Source of the DNA: a virus
Length of the DNA: 23,255 nt
Virus record (IMG/VR): IMGVR_UViG_3300032288_000549
Span: 1-23,255 of that record
Strand: one strand, 5' to 3'
A program made the translations under genes and the position numbers. Positions 5,787-12,500 of this stretch are shown one piece after another (the stretch's first letter is position 1; each line of letters opens with the position of its first letter). Under the pieces are notes generated by a model. That model was not told the origin of the DNA and made no database searches. It saw only the letters and a program-made list of their open reading frames with translations.

Positions 5787-6352
5787 TACAAGATTAGGAT
5801 GCTGTTATTGTATCCATTCTCAAGGAAGTTACCACATAACCCTGTGCAAGATGTTTGATACTGAGTGATACATGAGCAGTTGTTAAACATTGGCCGTAGG
5901 TCAGTATCCATGTTGGTAGTGGATATGAATATAGGGAACAGGTTTCGGTTAGCAAGTAGCCATCTAATTAAACGCTGCTCAAAGAAACTAGCTTTCTGTG
6001 CATAGTGTTCCATACCAAAGGCTACCTCTGAACGTGATACGCTTGCAGAATAATCACCGTTTTGTGTTTGAAGTCCTTTGTTTTTTAACTGATACGTCAA
6101 TCCAAATACAGCATCCTCAGCACTTCTCCATGCAATAACAGGCTGAATGAACTCAACTAGGTCAATCTCATCCGGTGTAAGTGTCTGATTGTTGTATGCT
6201 GTTAGCATGTGATTGTAGAATGTAGTGCCTAAGATAGGTTGAATTCTCAATGCACTTTGAGTAGCTATGTATGGGGTCACATCCGTTACATCCACATTGG
6301 CTGTTATCGGAGTGTTAGTCTTAAGGTAGGTTTCAGTGATAAAATATAACAT
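5786..6352 (-). CDS. Head-tail connector-like structural protein (unassigned)
   Basis: A 188-aa protein that begins with a helical segment (YIATQSALRIQPILGTTFYN) of the kind seen in small head-completion proteins. It resembles a family often beside the portal gene in Bacteroidota phages, annotated only as a domain of unknown function. The C-terminal part is unusual in having five cysteines (NNCSCITQYQTSCTGLCGN), perhaps a metal or disulfide site. It shares one base with the portal stop, which supports a head-tail joining role. The function is inferred from context. Confidence 0.55.
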   Translation of the reverse strand: MLYFITETYLKTNTPITANVDVTDVTPYIATQSALRIQPILGTTFYNHMLTAYNNQTLTPDEIDLVEFIQPVIAWRSAEDAVFGLTYQLKNKGLQTQNGDYSASVSRSEVAFGMEHYAQKASFFEQRLIRWLLANRNLFPIFISTTNMDTDLRPMFNNCSCITQYQTSCTGLCGNFLENGYNNSILIL

Positions 6353-7680
6353 CAGATTGCAGGTGTTTGTGCTGCTGCTGTTGCAGCTGCTTGTGTAACA
6401 TCTCCACCATCTACAGGAGGCAATGAAGCAAGTGCTCTAATCTCATTGATGGTCATGGTCTCAAGTACTTTGGTAGCTACTAATGGACTCAATGTGTTCA
6501 ATGCATCATTAGTCTTAGAGCTATCACCCTCAAGTTCAACAATGGTCTCATTAATGATTTGAAAGTTATTGATGGTGAACTCAGCAGGGATGCGAGCAAT
6601 GGTTAGTATCTCCTGAAAGATAGTAACTACCTGTTGACGTAGCTCCATTACTACGTTTTTCTCAAATATCACATAGGCCTGCTTGATATCACTACCATTA
6701 CCCAAGCTACCTGTGGTACGGATACCCATTAAGATAGGGTCAATGGTATGGCTAAAACAAATCTGCTCAGTGTTCAATGCAGATGCCTCATGAAATAGCT
6801 TATCATTGGCATTAGTTGGTAGGCTTTCAATCTTTGGAAGTTGGTCCGCACTATTGGCAAAAAATGCAACTGCCTTACCGGCATTGGCTGCACCCTTAAG
6901 ACGGTCAATAGTTTCCTTGATCATGTGTTTTTCCTCCTCAGACTGTGGTCTTTTAGGGAACATCATAGCAAAGCTAGGGAACACACTATTTTGGATGTTA
7001 CTTTTTGCGAAGTAAGATAGCTCACCACTTAAAAAAGCAAAGTTTAATGCACTTGTATAGGTAGGTAGTGGGTAATAATCTTGACCTACTGACTTAACCT
7101 CATAGCAATATAGTTGACATTCATCCGTACAGGTGATATGATAAGGCTTAATAACCTCAGTATCTATCCTGGTACTCCAATCATCTGATAAATAATACAA
7201 CTTTCTGCATGGTGATACCCTTACTTTCTCAGGTGATACATTCTCAATCTTGATTAGCTTTCTTTTTTCACCAAAATATAGCTTAAAGTACACACGATTG
7301 TGGATGATTAGCTGTTTTGTAACTGCCTTAACAGTGTGCTTGAGATTGGCTTTCTTTTCAAAGCTAAACATCTCTAGTTTTTCCTGTGGTGTAAGCTTGT
7401 CAGTGGTAAGGTTAAACCCTCCACCAATAACAGCGTTGGTCTTAAAGTCAACAATGGCACCATGTAAAGGTGAGCTGTAGTACATTTGATTGAGCATCTC
7501 AGGGTAAAGGTTACCCTCACCAAATCTAACCCATGACTCCTGCACGTATCTCCCATTCACATAGGGCAGTGTCAAGTTACCTCTACCTACCGGTAGAAAT
7601 GGGGTGCTGAATGATTGATAGCCCTCTACCATTTCGGGGCCTTTTGGTTTGCTGTTAAATAGTCTTTCGTACCAAGCCAT
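6352..7680 (-). CDS. Portal protein
   Basis: A 442-aa protein. The order of segments fits phage portal proteins: a basic N-terminus, then SPLHGAIVDFKTNAVIGGGF near residue 70, a beta-rich wing, LSGELSYFAKSNIQNSVFPS in the middle, and a long helical stem with IDPILMGIRTTGSLGNG and the region after it. Portal rings sit at one capsid vertex and dock the terminase and tail. The C-terminus has the alanine-rich tail TQAAATAAAQTPAI. It starts 2 nt after the preceding gene and directly precedes the connector-like gene. Confidence 0.8.
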   Translation of the reverse strand: MAWYERLFNSKPKGPEMVEGYQSFSTPFLPVGRGNLTLPYVNGRYVQESWVRFGEGNLYPEMLNQMYYSSPLHGAIVDFKTNAVIGGGFNLTTDKLTPQEKLEMFSFEKKANLKHTVKAVTKQLIIHNRVYFKLYFGEKRKLIKIENVSPEKVRVSPCRKLYYLSDDWSTRIDTEVIKPYHITCTDECQLYCYEVKSVGQDYYPLPTYTSALNFAFLSGELSYFAKSNIQNSVFPSFAMMFPKRPQSEEEKHMIKETIDRLKGAANAGKAVAFFANSADQLPKIESLPTNANDKLFHEASALNTEQICFSHTIDPILMGIRTTGSLGNGSDIKQAYVIFEKNVVMELRQQVVTIFQEILTIARIPAEFTINNFQIINETIVELEGDSSKTNDALNTLSPLVATKVLETMTINEIRALASLPPVDGGDVTQAAATAAAQTPAI

Positions 7681-7682
7681 AG

Positions 7683-8033
7683 TTAGTCATATATTGATGT
7701 ACCTGCAGGACCACTTACAACCATTCTCCCCTCCTCAATTACTACACCTGTAGTTTGTGCTATTGTAAGAGGTAGAACGAATGCAGTTGAGCTTTCATAT
7801 ACCTGGTACGTGTACTGCCCTTTTAAGAGTGAGATATCCGTTGGCTCATCAAGAGTAAACAGGTTGTATCTTTCAGGGTATGCACTTGTATCAGCAGATG
7901 TAAAGAGCTGTGGTGTGCTAGTAGTATTCATTTCATTAGTGAATACAAACAAATAGTGCGGTGTACTAACCGTAGTGACCTCTGAAAGAGTCAGTACAAA
8001 CTGATTAATAACACCTTGATCTAAGTATATCAC
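7683..8033 (-). CDS. Virion-associated protein of unknown function (116 aa)
   Basis: The start is GTG at 8033, chosen because it directly follows the AATATAGGT element found before other late units. The protein is beta-rich (FVLTLSEVTTVSTPHYLFVFTNEM, then YTYQVYESS and FVLPLTIAQTTGVVIEEGRMVV), giving an Ig-like impression. Similar proteins occur with head genes in Flavobacteriia phages, but no function is known to me. It opens the portal/lysis unit and precedes the portal gene by 2 nt, so a head role is plausible. Confidence 0.6.
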   Translation of the reverse strand: MIYLDQGVINQFVLTLSEVTTVSTPHYLFVFTNEMNTTSTPQLFTSADTSAYPERYNLFTLDEPTDISLLKGQYTYQVYESSTAFVLPLTIAQTTGVVIEEGRMVVSGPAGTSIYD

Positions 8034-8043
8034 ACCTATATTA
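8034..8043 (-). promoter_or_regulatory. Late start element AATATAGGT (portal/lysis unit)
   Basis: On the minus strand TAATATAGGT directly abuts the GTG start at 8033. An upstream TTTG lies 12 nt before the element. It follows the terminator at 8067-8094, so a new transcription unit is needed here. Confidence 0.55.
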
Positions 8044-8066
8044 AATTAGGTTTGTCAAATGTTCAT

Positions 8067-8096
8067 AAAAAAAGCCCCACCATGTGGCAGGGCTCT
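8067..8096 (-). terminator. Rho-independent terminator after the 179-aa structural gene
   Basis: On the minus strand AGCC and CCAC pair with GTGG and GGCT, with a short internal bulge and a three-base loop, followed by seven T residues (8073-8067). It lies just after the stop at 8118 and separates the head unit from the portal unit. Confidence 0.75.
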
Positions 8097-8117
8097 AATA
8101 TATAGAGAGGCAGGATA

Positions 8118-8657
8118 TTAAACTGTGATACCAATTGATGCTAAAGCAGCAGGGTCTACCTCATAAGCTAGGTACTCATTCTCAGCTACCAAAGTAACTG
8201 AATACTTAGAACCATCTGCACGAGCTGTTCCTGAACCTTCACCTGTAGCAGATACCTGCATGTATGGGAAGTACCAAAATATACCATTAGCATCTAATAC
8301 GATTGCAGTCAAGTATTGTTGACCTGCACCTAAGATTTTAATAGCACGAGACTTATCAGCCTCTCTTCGGTGGAACATTAAGTTAATAGTCTGAGTAACA
8401 AATGAGCTACCATTAACTAGGTCAATAGTGCTATCCTCAGTAAAGTTAGATGTGTTTCTGCGAACGTAGTAGTTTTCAAATGGAACACCTGGAGTACCTG
8501 CTAGAGTGATTGCAGTGATAAGCCACCCCGCACCCGCTGATGGGTCCGTTGGAGTGATTGATGCAATGTTATCTTGTTGGTTAATCCAAATACCATAAAT
8601 ACCACCACTATTGTTGTCGCATGATTTTACGATTGCTTCTAATGCTTGACAAGCCAT
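8118..8657 (-). CDS. Structural protein, candidate major tail tube protein
   Basis: A 179-aa beta-rich protein with few charged stretches. Features are GGIYGIWINQQDNI, a middle segment TQTINLMFHRREADKSRAIKIL, and a C-terminal half with FWYFPYMQVS and SKYSVTLVAENEYLAYEV. Size, beta content and position beside the capsid gene fit a tail tube or other abundant virion protein, but I do not recognise a defined family. Terminator-like hairpins stand on both sides (8672-8697 and 8067-8096), as expected for a gene expressed at its own level. Confidence 0.5.
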   Translation of the reverse strand: MACQALEAIVKSCDNNSGGIYGIWINQQDNIASITPTDPSAGAGWLITAITLAGTPGVPFENYYVRRNTSNFTEDSTIDLVNGSSFVTQTINLMFHRREADKSRAIKILGAGQQYLTAIVLDANGIFWYFPYMQVSATGEGSGTARADGSKYSVTLVAENEYLAYEVDPAALASIGITV

Positions 8658-8671
8658 TGTGTTAAAGTATT

Positions 8672-8697
8672 AAAGAGCCCCCTTGGTAGAGGGCTCA
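8672..8697 (-). terminator. Hairpin after the major capsid gene
   Basis: On the minus strand GAGCCCTCT pairs with AGGGGGCTC (nine pairs, one G-T) around an ACCA loop, followed by TTTAATACTTT. The U tract is interrupted, so read-through into the 179-aa gene is likely. It may act as an attenuator that sets the capsid to downstream ratio, or protect the capsid mRNA end. Confidence 0.6.
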
Positions 8698-8709
8698 TGG
8701 TTATTATTA

Positions 8710-9642
8710 TTATGAGTAGTAAACGATATCAACACCATTCACATATTCAAAACCAACTTTCATGTTGGCACGTGTACGGATGTACGGCTCAGCTACAGTA
8801 TCAGCTAAGTTAACAGCACGTAGGTCAGAAGAGTCACCCTCAGCATCAAATGCATAGATAAGGTTATCTTTCAAAGTCCATACGAAAGTGTTGTTAGACA
8901 TACCAGGACATACTACAATCTTAACACCTAAGAAAGTTAAGTTCAAATCTTGAGTAATGTAAGCTTGAGTGTTACCTGAAGCTACTCCTAATCGGTAGAT
9001 ATTCACTAATTGAGTAGGCATGTACAAACGTAAATCAGCTGTACGTGTAGCAATAGATGCAGGAAGTAAAGCAAATGCAGCAGCTAATTTAGTCTCTAAT
9101 GTAGAGAAGTTAGCGATTGTTCCTGTACCACCATTGATAACTGTATCAGTTGGGTCAGTTAAACCTGCAGTTAATTTTTTCTCATAACCGTCACACAAAG
9201 CAAGTGTAGGGTTTAATGAAGCAGTGTCACCTTGCCAACGGATTGACTCGATATCACCATTGATTTTGTTAGCCATCTCACCCCAGTAGAAAGACATGAA
9301 AGATGCAACTGAGAAATCTCCGTTAGATCCTTTTGACATTTGAAGAGATAAGAAAGATTGCTCAAGGTCAAACTGACAAATCTGAGCCATTGCAGAAAGA
9401 GCACATACATCAATTTCTTTAGCGTTCAAATCATCATTAGGAGCAGTAAAGCTACAAGTAGATGGTTGTAAGATGTTACCAAAAGTAACAGTCGCTAATT
9501 TAGTTTTGTACTTTACTCCTGGCAAAGAACGGTAGTTATCAGCAGTATCCTCAGACAAGTAAGCTTGAGAATAGAATGCCTCAGGGTTAGCTGCTAATAA
9601 AGCAGTTGGGTCAACTTGTAAGTCGAATTTTAATTTACGCAT
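8710..9642 (-). CDS. Major capsid protein
   Basis: A 310-aa protein directly after the protease/scaffold gene, which is the usual partner of a capsid protein. Its features are an N-terminal arm, SCSFTAPNDDLNAKEIDVCAL, LSLQMSKGSNGDFSVASFMS, a domain with LRLYMPTQLVNIYRLGV, then ITQDLNLTFLGVKIVVCPGM and a C-terminal strand GFEYVNGVDIVYYS. These recall HK97-fold capsid proteins of Bacteroidota phages. The start follows an A-rich leader (AACAACAAATAAA) with no Shine-Dalgarno box. The codons look more uniform than in the neighbours, in keeping with high expression. Confidence 0.8.
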   Translation of the reverse strand: MRKLKFDLQVDPTALLAANPEAFYSQAYLSEDTADNYRSLPGVKYKTKLATVTFGNILQPSTCSFTAPNDDLNAKEIDVCALSAMAQICQFDLEQSFLSLQMSKGSNGDFSVASFMSFYWGEMANKINGDIESIRWQGDTASLNPTLALCDGYEKKLTAGLTDPTDTVINGGTGTIANFSTLETKLAAAFALLPASIATRTADLRLYMPTQLVNIYRLGVASGNTQAYITQDLNLTFLGVKIVVCPGMSNNTFVWTLKDNLIYAFDAEGDSSDLRAVNLADTVAEPYIRTRANMKVGFEYVNGVDIVYYS

Positions 9643-9643
9643 T

Positions 9644-10627
9644 TTATTTGTTGTTTATGAATTTGTTTACACTAGAAAATCTTTGCTGTGCACTCATGGC
9701 CACAGCCTCAGTCAACACCTCTTCCTCTACTTCCATAGATAGAGCCTCCTCAAGTTGGTTCTTAAGGTCAGCAATCATAGCAAGCAAAGCATTCATTTGC
9801 TCATCCATTGCAGGCTTAACAATAGCAAGGATTGCCTCTGCATCAACTACAGGGTCAATTGCCATTGTTGTTTCCTCTGCAGGAACTTCTGCTGTTACTT
9901 CCTCTTCGATAACAGTATCTTCTAGAGCCACTTCCTCAGAAGCCTCTACTTTTTCAACATCTTTTACTTCAACTACTTTACCATCCTTTACGATGTAGAT
10001 TTTTTCGTTGATGATGTGCTCGCCGTCCGGCAACATTAACTCATTCATTTGTGTATTTATTTGGGATTGTTTTTGCTCTTTTAATTTCATGCCTAAGTAC
10101 CCCTCAATACTGAAACCTATCTGCTCTTGACTAACAAGCTCAGCATAGTATTCTTTGTCAGTTACCTGAGCTGTTACCATTAGTGTACCCTCCGGTACTT
10201 CAATACCAAATGATGAGTAAGCTTTGTCCTCTTTTGGGTTATCTACTATCCATGCCTCAAGTACATAGGCAGGAACGGTCTTAGATTGGTCATGCTCCAG
10301 GTTGAATAGGTCTCGGTTGACCATCTGCTGCATGAACTTGCCATGAATTTTCTCTATCTCCTCCTTGCTAAACTTGACATTGTACTCCTCTTTGCTATCC
10401 TCATCAAAGCGGTATATCTCCATAGGTATCAAAGCAGGTGCAGTGATACGGTACTTGAGTTCATCCGAAAAGAATAAAGGCTTAGCTTGAGCACTGAATG
10501 CCATCCCCTTAACTTTGATTGCAGGAGTAGCTGTAAAAGCTATCTGCTCAATGCCAAGGTCCTCACCATTTTCAGCGTATGCTGGGTCAATGGTTATTTG
10601 ATAGGTAGGGATATTGTCTTTTGCCAT
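9644..10627 (-). CDS. Prohead serine protease (XkdF-like) with acidic scaffold-like tail
   Basis: A 327-aa protein. Residues 1-185 resemble the XkdF-like prohead protease: NLEHDQ supplies the probable catalytic His112 and IGFSIEGY the probable Ser173. Residues 215-320 are extremely acidic and helical (VEKVEASEEVALEDTVIEEE, then a coiled coil with MNALLAMIADLKNQLEEAL), which looks like a scaffold. One ORF may therefore supply both scaffold and maturation protease for the capsid protein encoded next. It starts behind the AATATAGGT element, 6 nt further from the ATG than in the tightest cases is not needed: only three extra bases separate them. Confidence 0.75.
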   Translation of the reverse strand: MAKDNIPTYQITIDPAYAENGEDLGIEQIAFTATPAIKVKGMAFSAQAKPLFFSDELKYRITAPALIPMEIYRFDEDSKEEYNVKFSKEEIEKIHGKFMQQMVNRDLFNLEHDQSKTVPAYVLEAWIVDNPKEDKAYSSFGIEVPEGTLMVTAQVTDKEYYAELVSQEQIGFSIEGYLGMKLKEQKQSQINTQMNELMLPDGEHIINEKIYIVKDGKVVEVKDVEKVEASEEVALEDTVIEEEVTAEVPAEETTMAIDPVVDAEAILAIVKPAMDEQMNALLAMIADLKNQLEEALSMEVEEEVLTEAVAMSAQQRFSSVNKFINNK

Positions 10628-10629
10628 CT

Positions 10630-10639
10630 ACCTATATTA
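10630..10639 (-). promoter_or_regulatory. Late start element AATATAGGT (head unit)
   Basis: On the minus strand TAATATAGGT is followed by AG and then the ATG at 10627, two bases further from the start than at the other sites. It lies in a 44-nt gap shared with the divergent plus-strand gene, and a run of T residues lies upstream. Confidence 0.55.
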
Positions 10640-10648
10640 AAAAAAACG

Positions 10649-10656
10649 TATATTTG
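10649..10656 (+). promoter_or_regulatory. Candidate -7 element for the plus-strand chaperone pair
   Basis: TATATTTG matches the Bacteroidota -7 consensus TAnnTTTG and ends 15 nt before the ATG at 10672. No -33 element is seen at the usual distance; the nearest TTG (10621-10623) is 25 nt upstream. It is therefore a weaker candidate than the two early promoters. Confidence 0.45.
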
Positions 10657-10671
10657 TTCAAAAATTACAAC

Positions 10672-11211
10672 ATGATAAATGTACTTAACAGGGATATTCC
10701 CAACCAACTTGATGAGATAACCATTGAGCAGTTTGAAACTATTACCGAAATCAACAATGACCCTAACCTGGACCCCATTGATAAACACCTTAAAGTGTTC
10801 GCTTATCTTGGGATACCTGAGTCTGAGTTTTGGGATTATGATGTTGCTGATTTTATTAATGTGGTAAAGGAATTTAATAGCCTTGAGCAGAAAGAACATG
10901 CAACAGTTGAAGAGCTAGAGCTTGAGGGCTACACCTACAAAGCACAAATGAAGTTGACCGTACGTGATACTAAGATGATTGAGAAAGTAGCACTACATAA
11001 AGAGAAAGGATATATCTCTGAGATGTTAGCGATCATGTTCAAACGTGAGGACCTTACACCTGCAGAACACTATGCTGAGGCACATATCAAACACAAAGCT
11101 AAATTAATTAGAAAGTTAACTGCAGATGTAGCTATTCCTTATTTGATTTTTATTGCTGATAAAATTAGCCAACAAGTTAAGAACAATGCAAGTACCCAAG
11201 CAGTGGAGTGA
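10672..11211 (+). CDS. Candidate tail assembly chaperone 1
   Basis: The ATG at 10672 (MINVLNRDIP) is preferred over a TTG at 10621, which lies before the promoter-like TATATTTG. The 179-aa protein is acidic and helical. Its N-terminus (PNQLDEITIEQFETITEI) matches that of the next gene (PKQWSDITVEQFIEFNGI), so the two are related. Such paired proteins beside tail genes are typical of tail assembly chaperones, which bind the tape measure before tube polymerisation. Here they lie on the opposite strand from every other structural gene. No slippery site for a frameshift fusion was seen. Confidence 0.55.
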   Translation: MINVLNRDIPNQLDEITIEQFETITEINNDPNLDPIDKHLKVFAYLGIPESEFWDYDVADFINVVKEFNSLEQKEHATVEELELEGYTYKAQMKLTVRDTKMIEKVALHKEKGYISEMLAIMFKREDLTPAEHYAEAHIKHKAKLIRKLTADVAIPYLIFIADKISQQVKNNASTQAVE

Positions 11212-11923
11212 TATAACTGTTGAGCAGTTCATTGAATTTAACGGAATAGCAAAAGACCAGGGAGCCTACTACTACAATAGTGAGGCTCTTTCTATTTTAT
11301 CCAATGAACCCATTGAGGTCATTGAGGACCTTGATGTGGATGAACTCACTGAACTAATCCAAGAGAACAGTTGGTGTGCCTCCGAACCATCCAAAAAATA
11401 TAAGCATGAGCTGTTAGGGATGAAGTTCAAACCATTCAATAAGCTAACCCTTTACGAGTACATTGACCTTGACTATTATTTTATCAATAACTACATTAAT
11501 AACCTAGCTAACATTTGTGCTATCTGCTACCGGCAAACTAGAGTGAACGAATGGGGTGAGCAAATCATGGAGCCTTATGACTTTGACTGCACCATTAGAG
11601 CTGAGAAATTCCTTGACCTACCAATCACCGATGTATATGGTATCCTGCAGGAGTTCATTAAGTACAGGGATAACTTTCTTAAGAACTATGAAAACTTATT
11701 TAGTGGTGAACTTGATGAAGAGCTATCCAATGAGGAACGTCAAGAGATGGACCCTGAAGAGATTAAAGAAATTGAGAAAGAGCAAAGCCTTGCTAAGTGG
11801 TCATGGGAACAAACCATCTACAATCTAACCAAAGGTGATATAACCAAGAGTGATAAGGTTGGAGCCCTACCACTCGTCTATGTGTTTAATATCTTGTCTA
11901 TGAAAAAAGAACTAGACATCTAA
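11186..11923 (+). CDS. Candidate tail assembly chaperone 2
   Basis: The ATG at 11186 gives MQVPKQWSDITVEQF; an upstream TTG frame is rejected because the alignable region starts at this ATG. The 245-aa protein shares the DITVEQF start and the following pattern (I.D..V.EL..LI) with the previous gene, then diverges. It has LTLYEYIDLDYYFINNYINNL and a very acidic stretch, DEELSNEERQEMDPEEIKEIEKE. It overlaps the first gene by 26 nt. Its stop overlaps the stop region of the convergent minus-strand gene by 12 nt, with no terminator between them. Confidence 0.55.
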   Translation: MQVPKQWSDITVEQFIEFNGIAKDQGAYYYNSEALSILSNEPIEVIEDLDVDELTELIQENSWCASEPSKKYKHELLGMKFKPFNKLTLYEYIDLDYYFINNYINNLANICAICYRQTRVNEWGEQIMEPYDFDCTIRAEKFLDLPITDVYGILQEFIKYRDNFLKNYENLFSGELDEELSNEERQEMDPEEIKEIEKEQSLAKWSWEQTIYNLTKGDITKSDKVGALPLVYVFNILSMKKELDI

Positions 11924-12364
11924 TGGGAACCCAGGAGTAAATCCTGCAGGAGGGTCAACTGCTTCAAATGTGTACACAATTTTCTGCTGTTTTTCAAGGA
12001 CCTCAACAGCCTGTACTAATGGGTACTTTTTAGTTAACCATTCAGTGTACTGTCTATATATTTCTGCTGTGATACCTGCAGCGTTTAACTCATCCGTAAA
12101 TTGTGCCACGAAGTCACGAGGGGTGATTACTCCACCATTCCAAAGAAACGCACCATTGTTTAGGAATATAAAGTAATACATGGCCACGATTTGTATCTCC
12201 AACTTTTGGAAGCCTGTGACCTTGGCATTGATACGGATACTTTCTACGAGTGTACCCTCACCATCCACAACATCATTCCTAATTATTCTTTTGAGTATTG
12301 TAGCCATTTTCCTACGAGTAGGATATAGCACATTGAACTCCCCTGTGTTTGCGTATCTAGCCAT
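11912..12364 (-). CDS. Head-tail or tail-completion protein, unassigned (150 aa)
   Basis: The N-terminus is basic and helical (TRRKMATILKRIIRN), followed by a beta segment (LVESIRINAKVTGFQKLEIQIV), a hydrophobic stretch (YYFIFLNNGAFLWNGG) and a helical region. Size and layout recall small HK97 gp10-like tail-completion proteins, but the match is only by impression. It overlaps the preceding 47-aa gene by 8 nt and runs convergently into the plus-strand chaperone pair. Placement among tail genes supports a virion assembly role. Confidence 0.45.
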   Translation of the reverse strand: MARYANTGEFNVLYPTRRKMATILKRIIRNDVVDGEGTLVESIRINAKVTGFQKLEIQIVAMYYFIFLNNGAFLWNGGVITPRDFVAQFTDELNAAGITAEIYRQYTEWLTKKYPLVQAVEVLEKQQKIVYTFEAVDPPAGFTPGFPLDV

Positions 12365-12500
12365 TGATTAATGCTTTATATATTTCCATTGTATCATCCA
12401 CTAGAATGATACCCTTATCAGTTTCTACATGCAGCTGTGTATCACTGACCACCTCAATGGGGCCTGTTATAGTGTACTCTATTCCGTTTATATTAATCAT
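12357..12500 (-). CDS. Small protein of unknown function (47 aa)
   Basis: The ATG at 12500 overlaps the stop of the fibre gene by 8 nt (ATGATTAA), and its stop overlaps the next start by 8 nt (ATGGCTAG). The sequence MININGIEYTITGPIEVVSD, then LHVETDKGIILVDD, looks like a compact beta protein. Such symmetrical overlaps are strong evidence of translation. The function is unknown; a small accessory of the fibre or tail is possible. Confidence 0.6.
   Translation of the reverse strand: MININGIEYTITGPIEVVSDTQLHVETDKGIILVDDTMEIYKALING

Noticed and set aside
8034-8043. AGG of the repeated AATATAGGT as a Shine-Dalgarno sequence
   Set aside because: It lies one base from the start codon at most sites, too close for ribosome pairing, and the conserved part extends upstream into TAATAT.
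9606-9998. Plus-strand ORF of 130 codons rich in Ser and Thr
   Set aside because: Antisense to the acidic Glu/Ala tail of the protease gene; Glu and Ala codons read backwards give Ser, Phe and Cys runs.
10594-10899. Minus-strand ORF of 101 codons opposite the first chaperone gene
   Set aside because: The plus-strand frame has a related neighbour and a promoter-like element; the minus frame is rich in Ile and Lys with no motif.
11140-11230. Programmed frameshift joining the two chaperone genes
   Set aside because: No heptameric slippery sequence or obvious pseudoknot near the overlap; the second gene has its own ATG.
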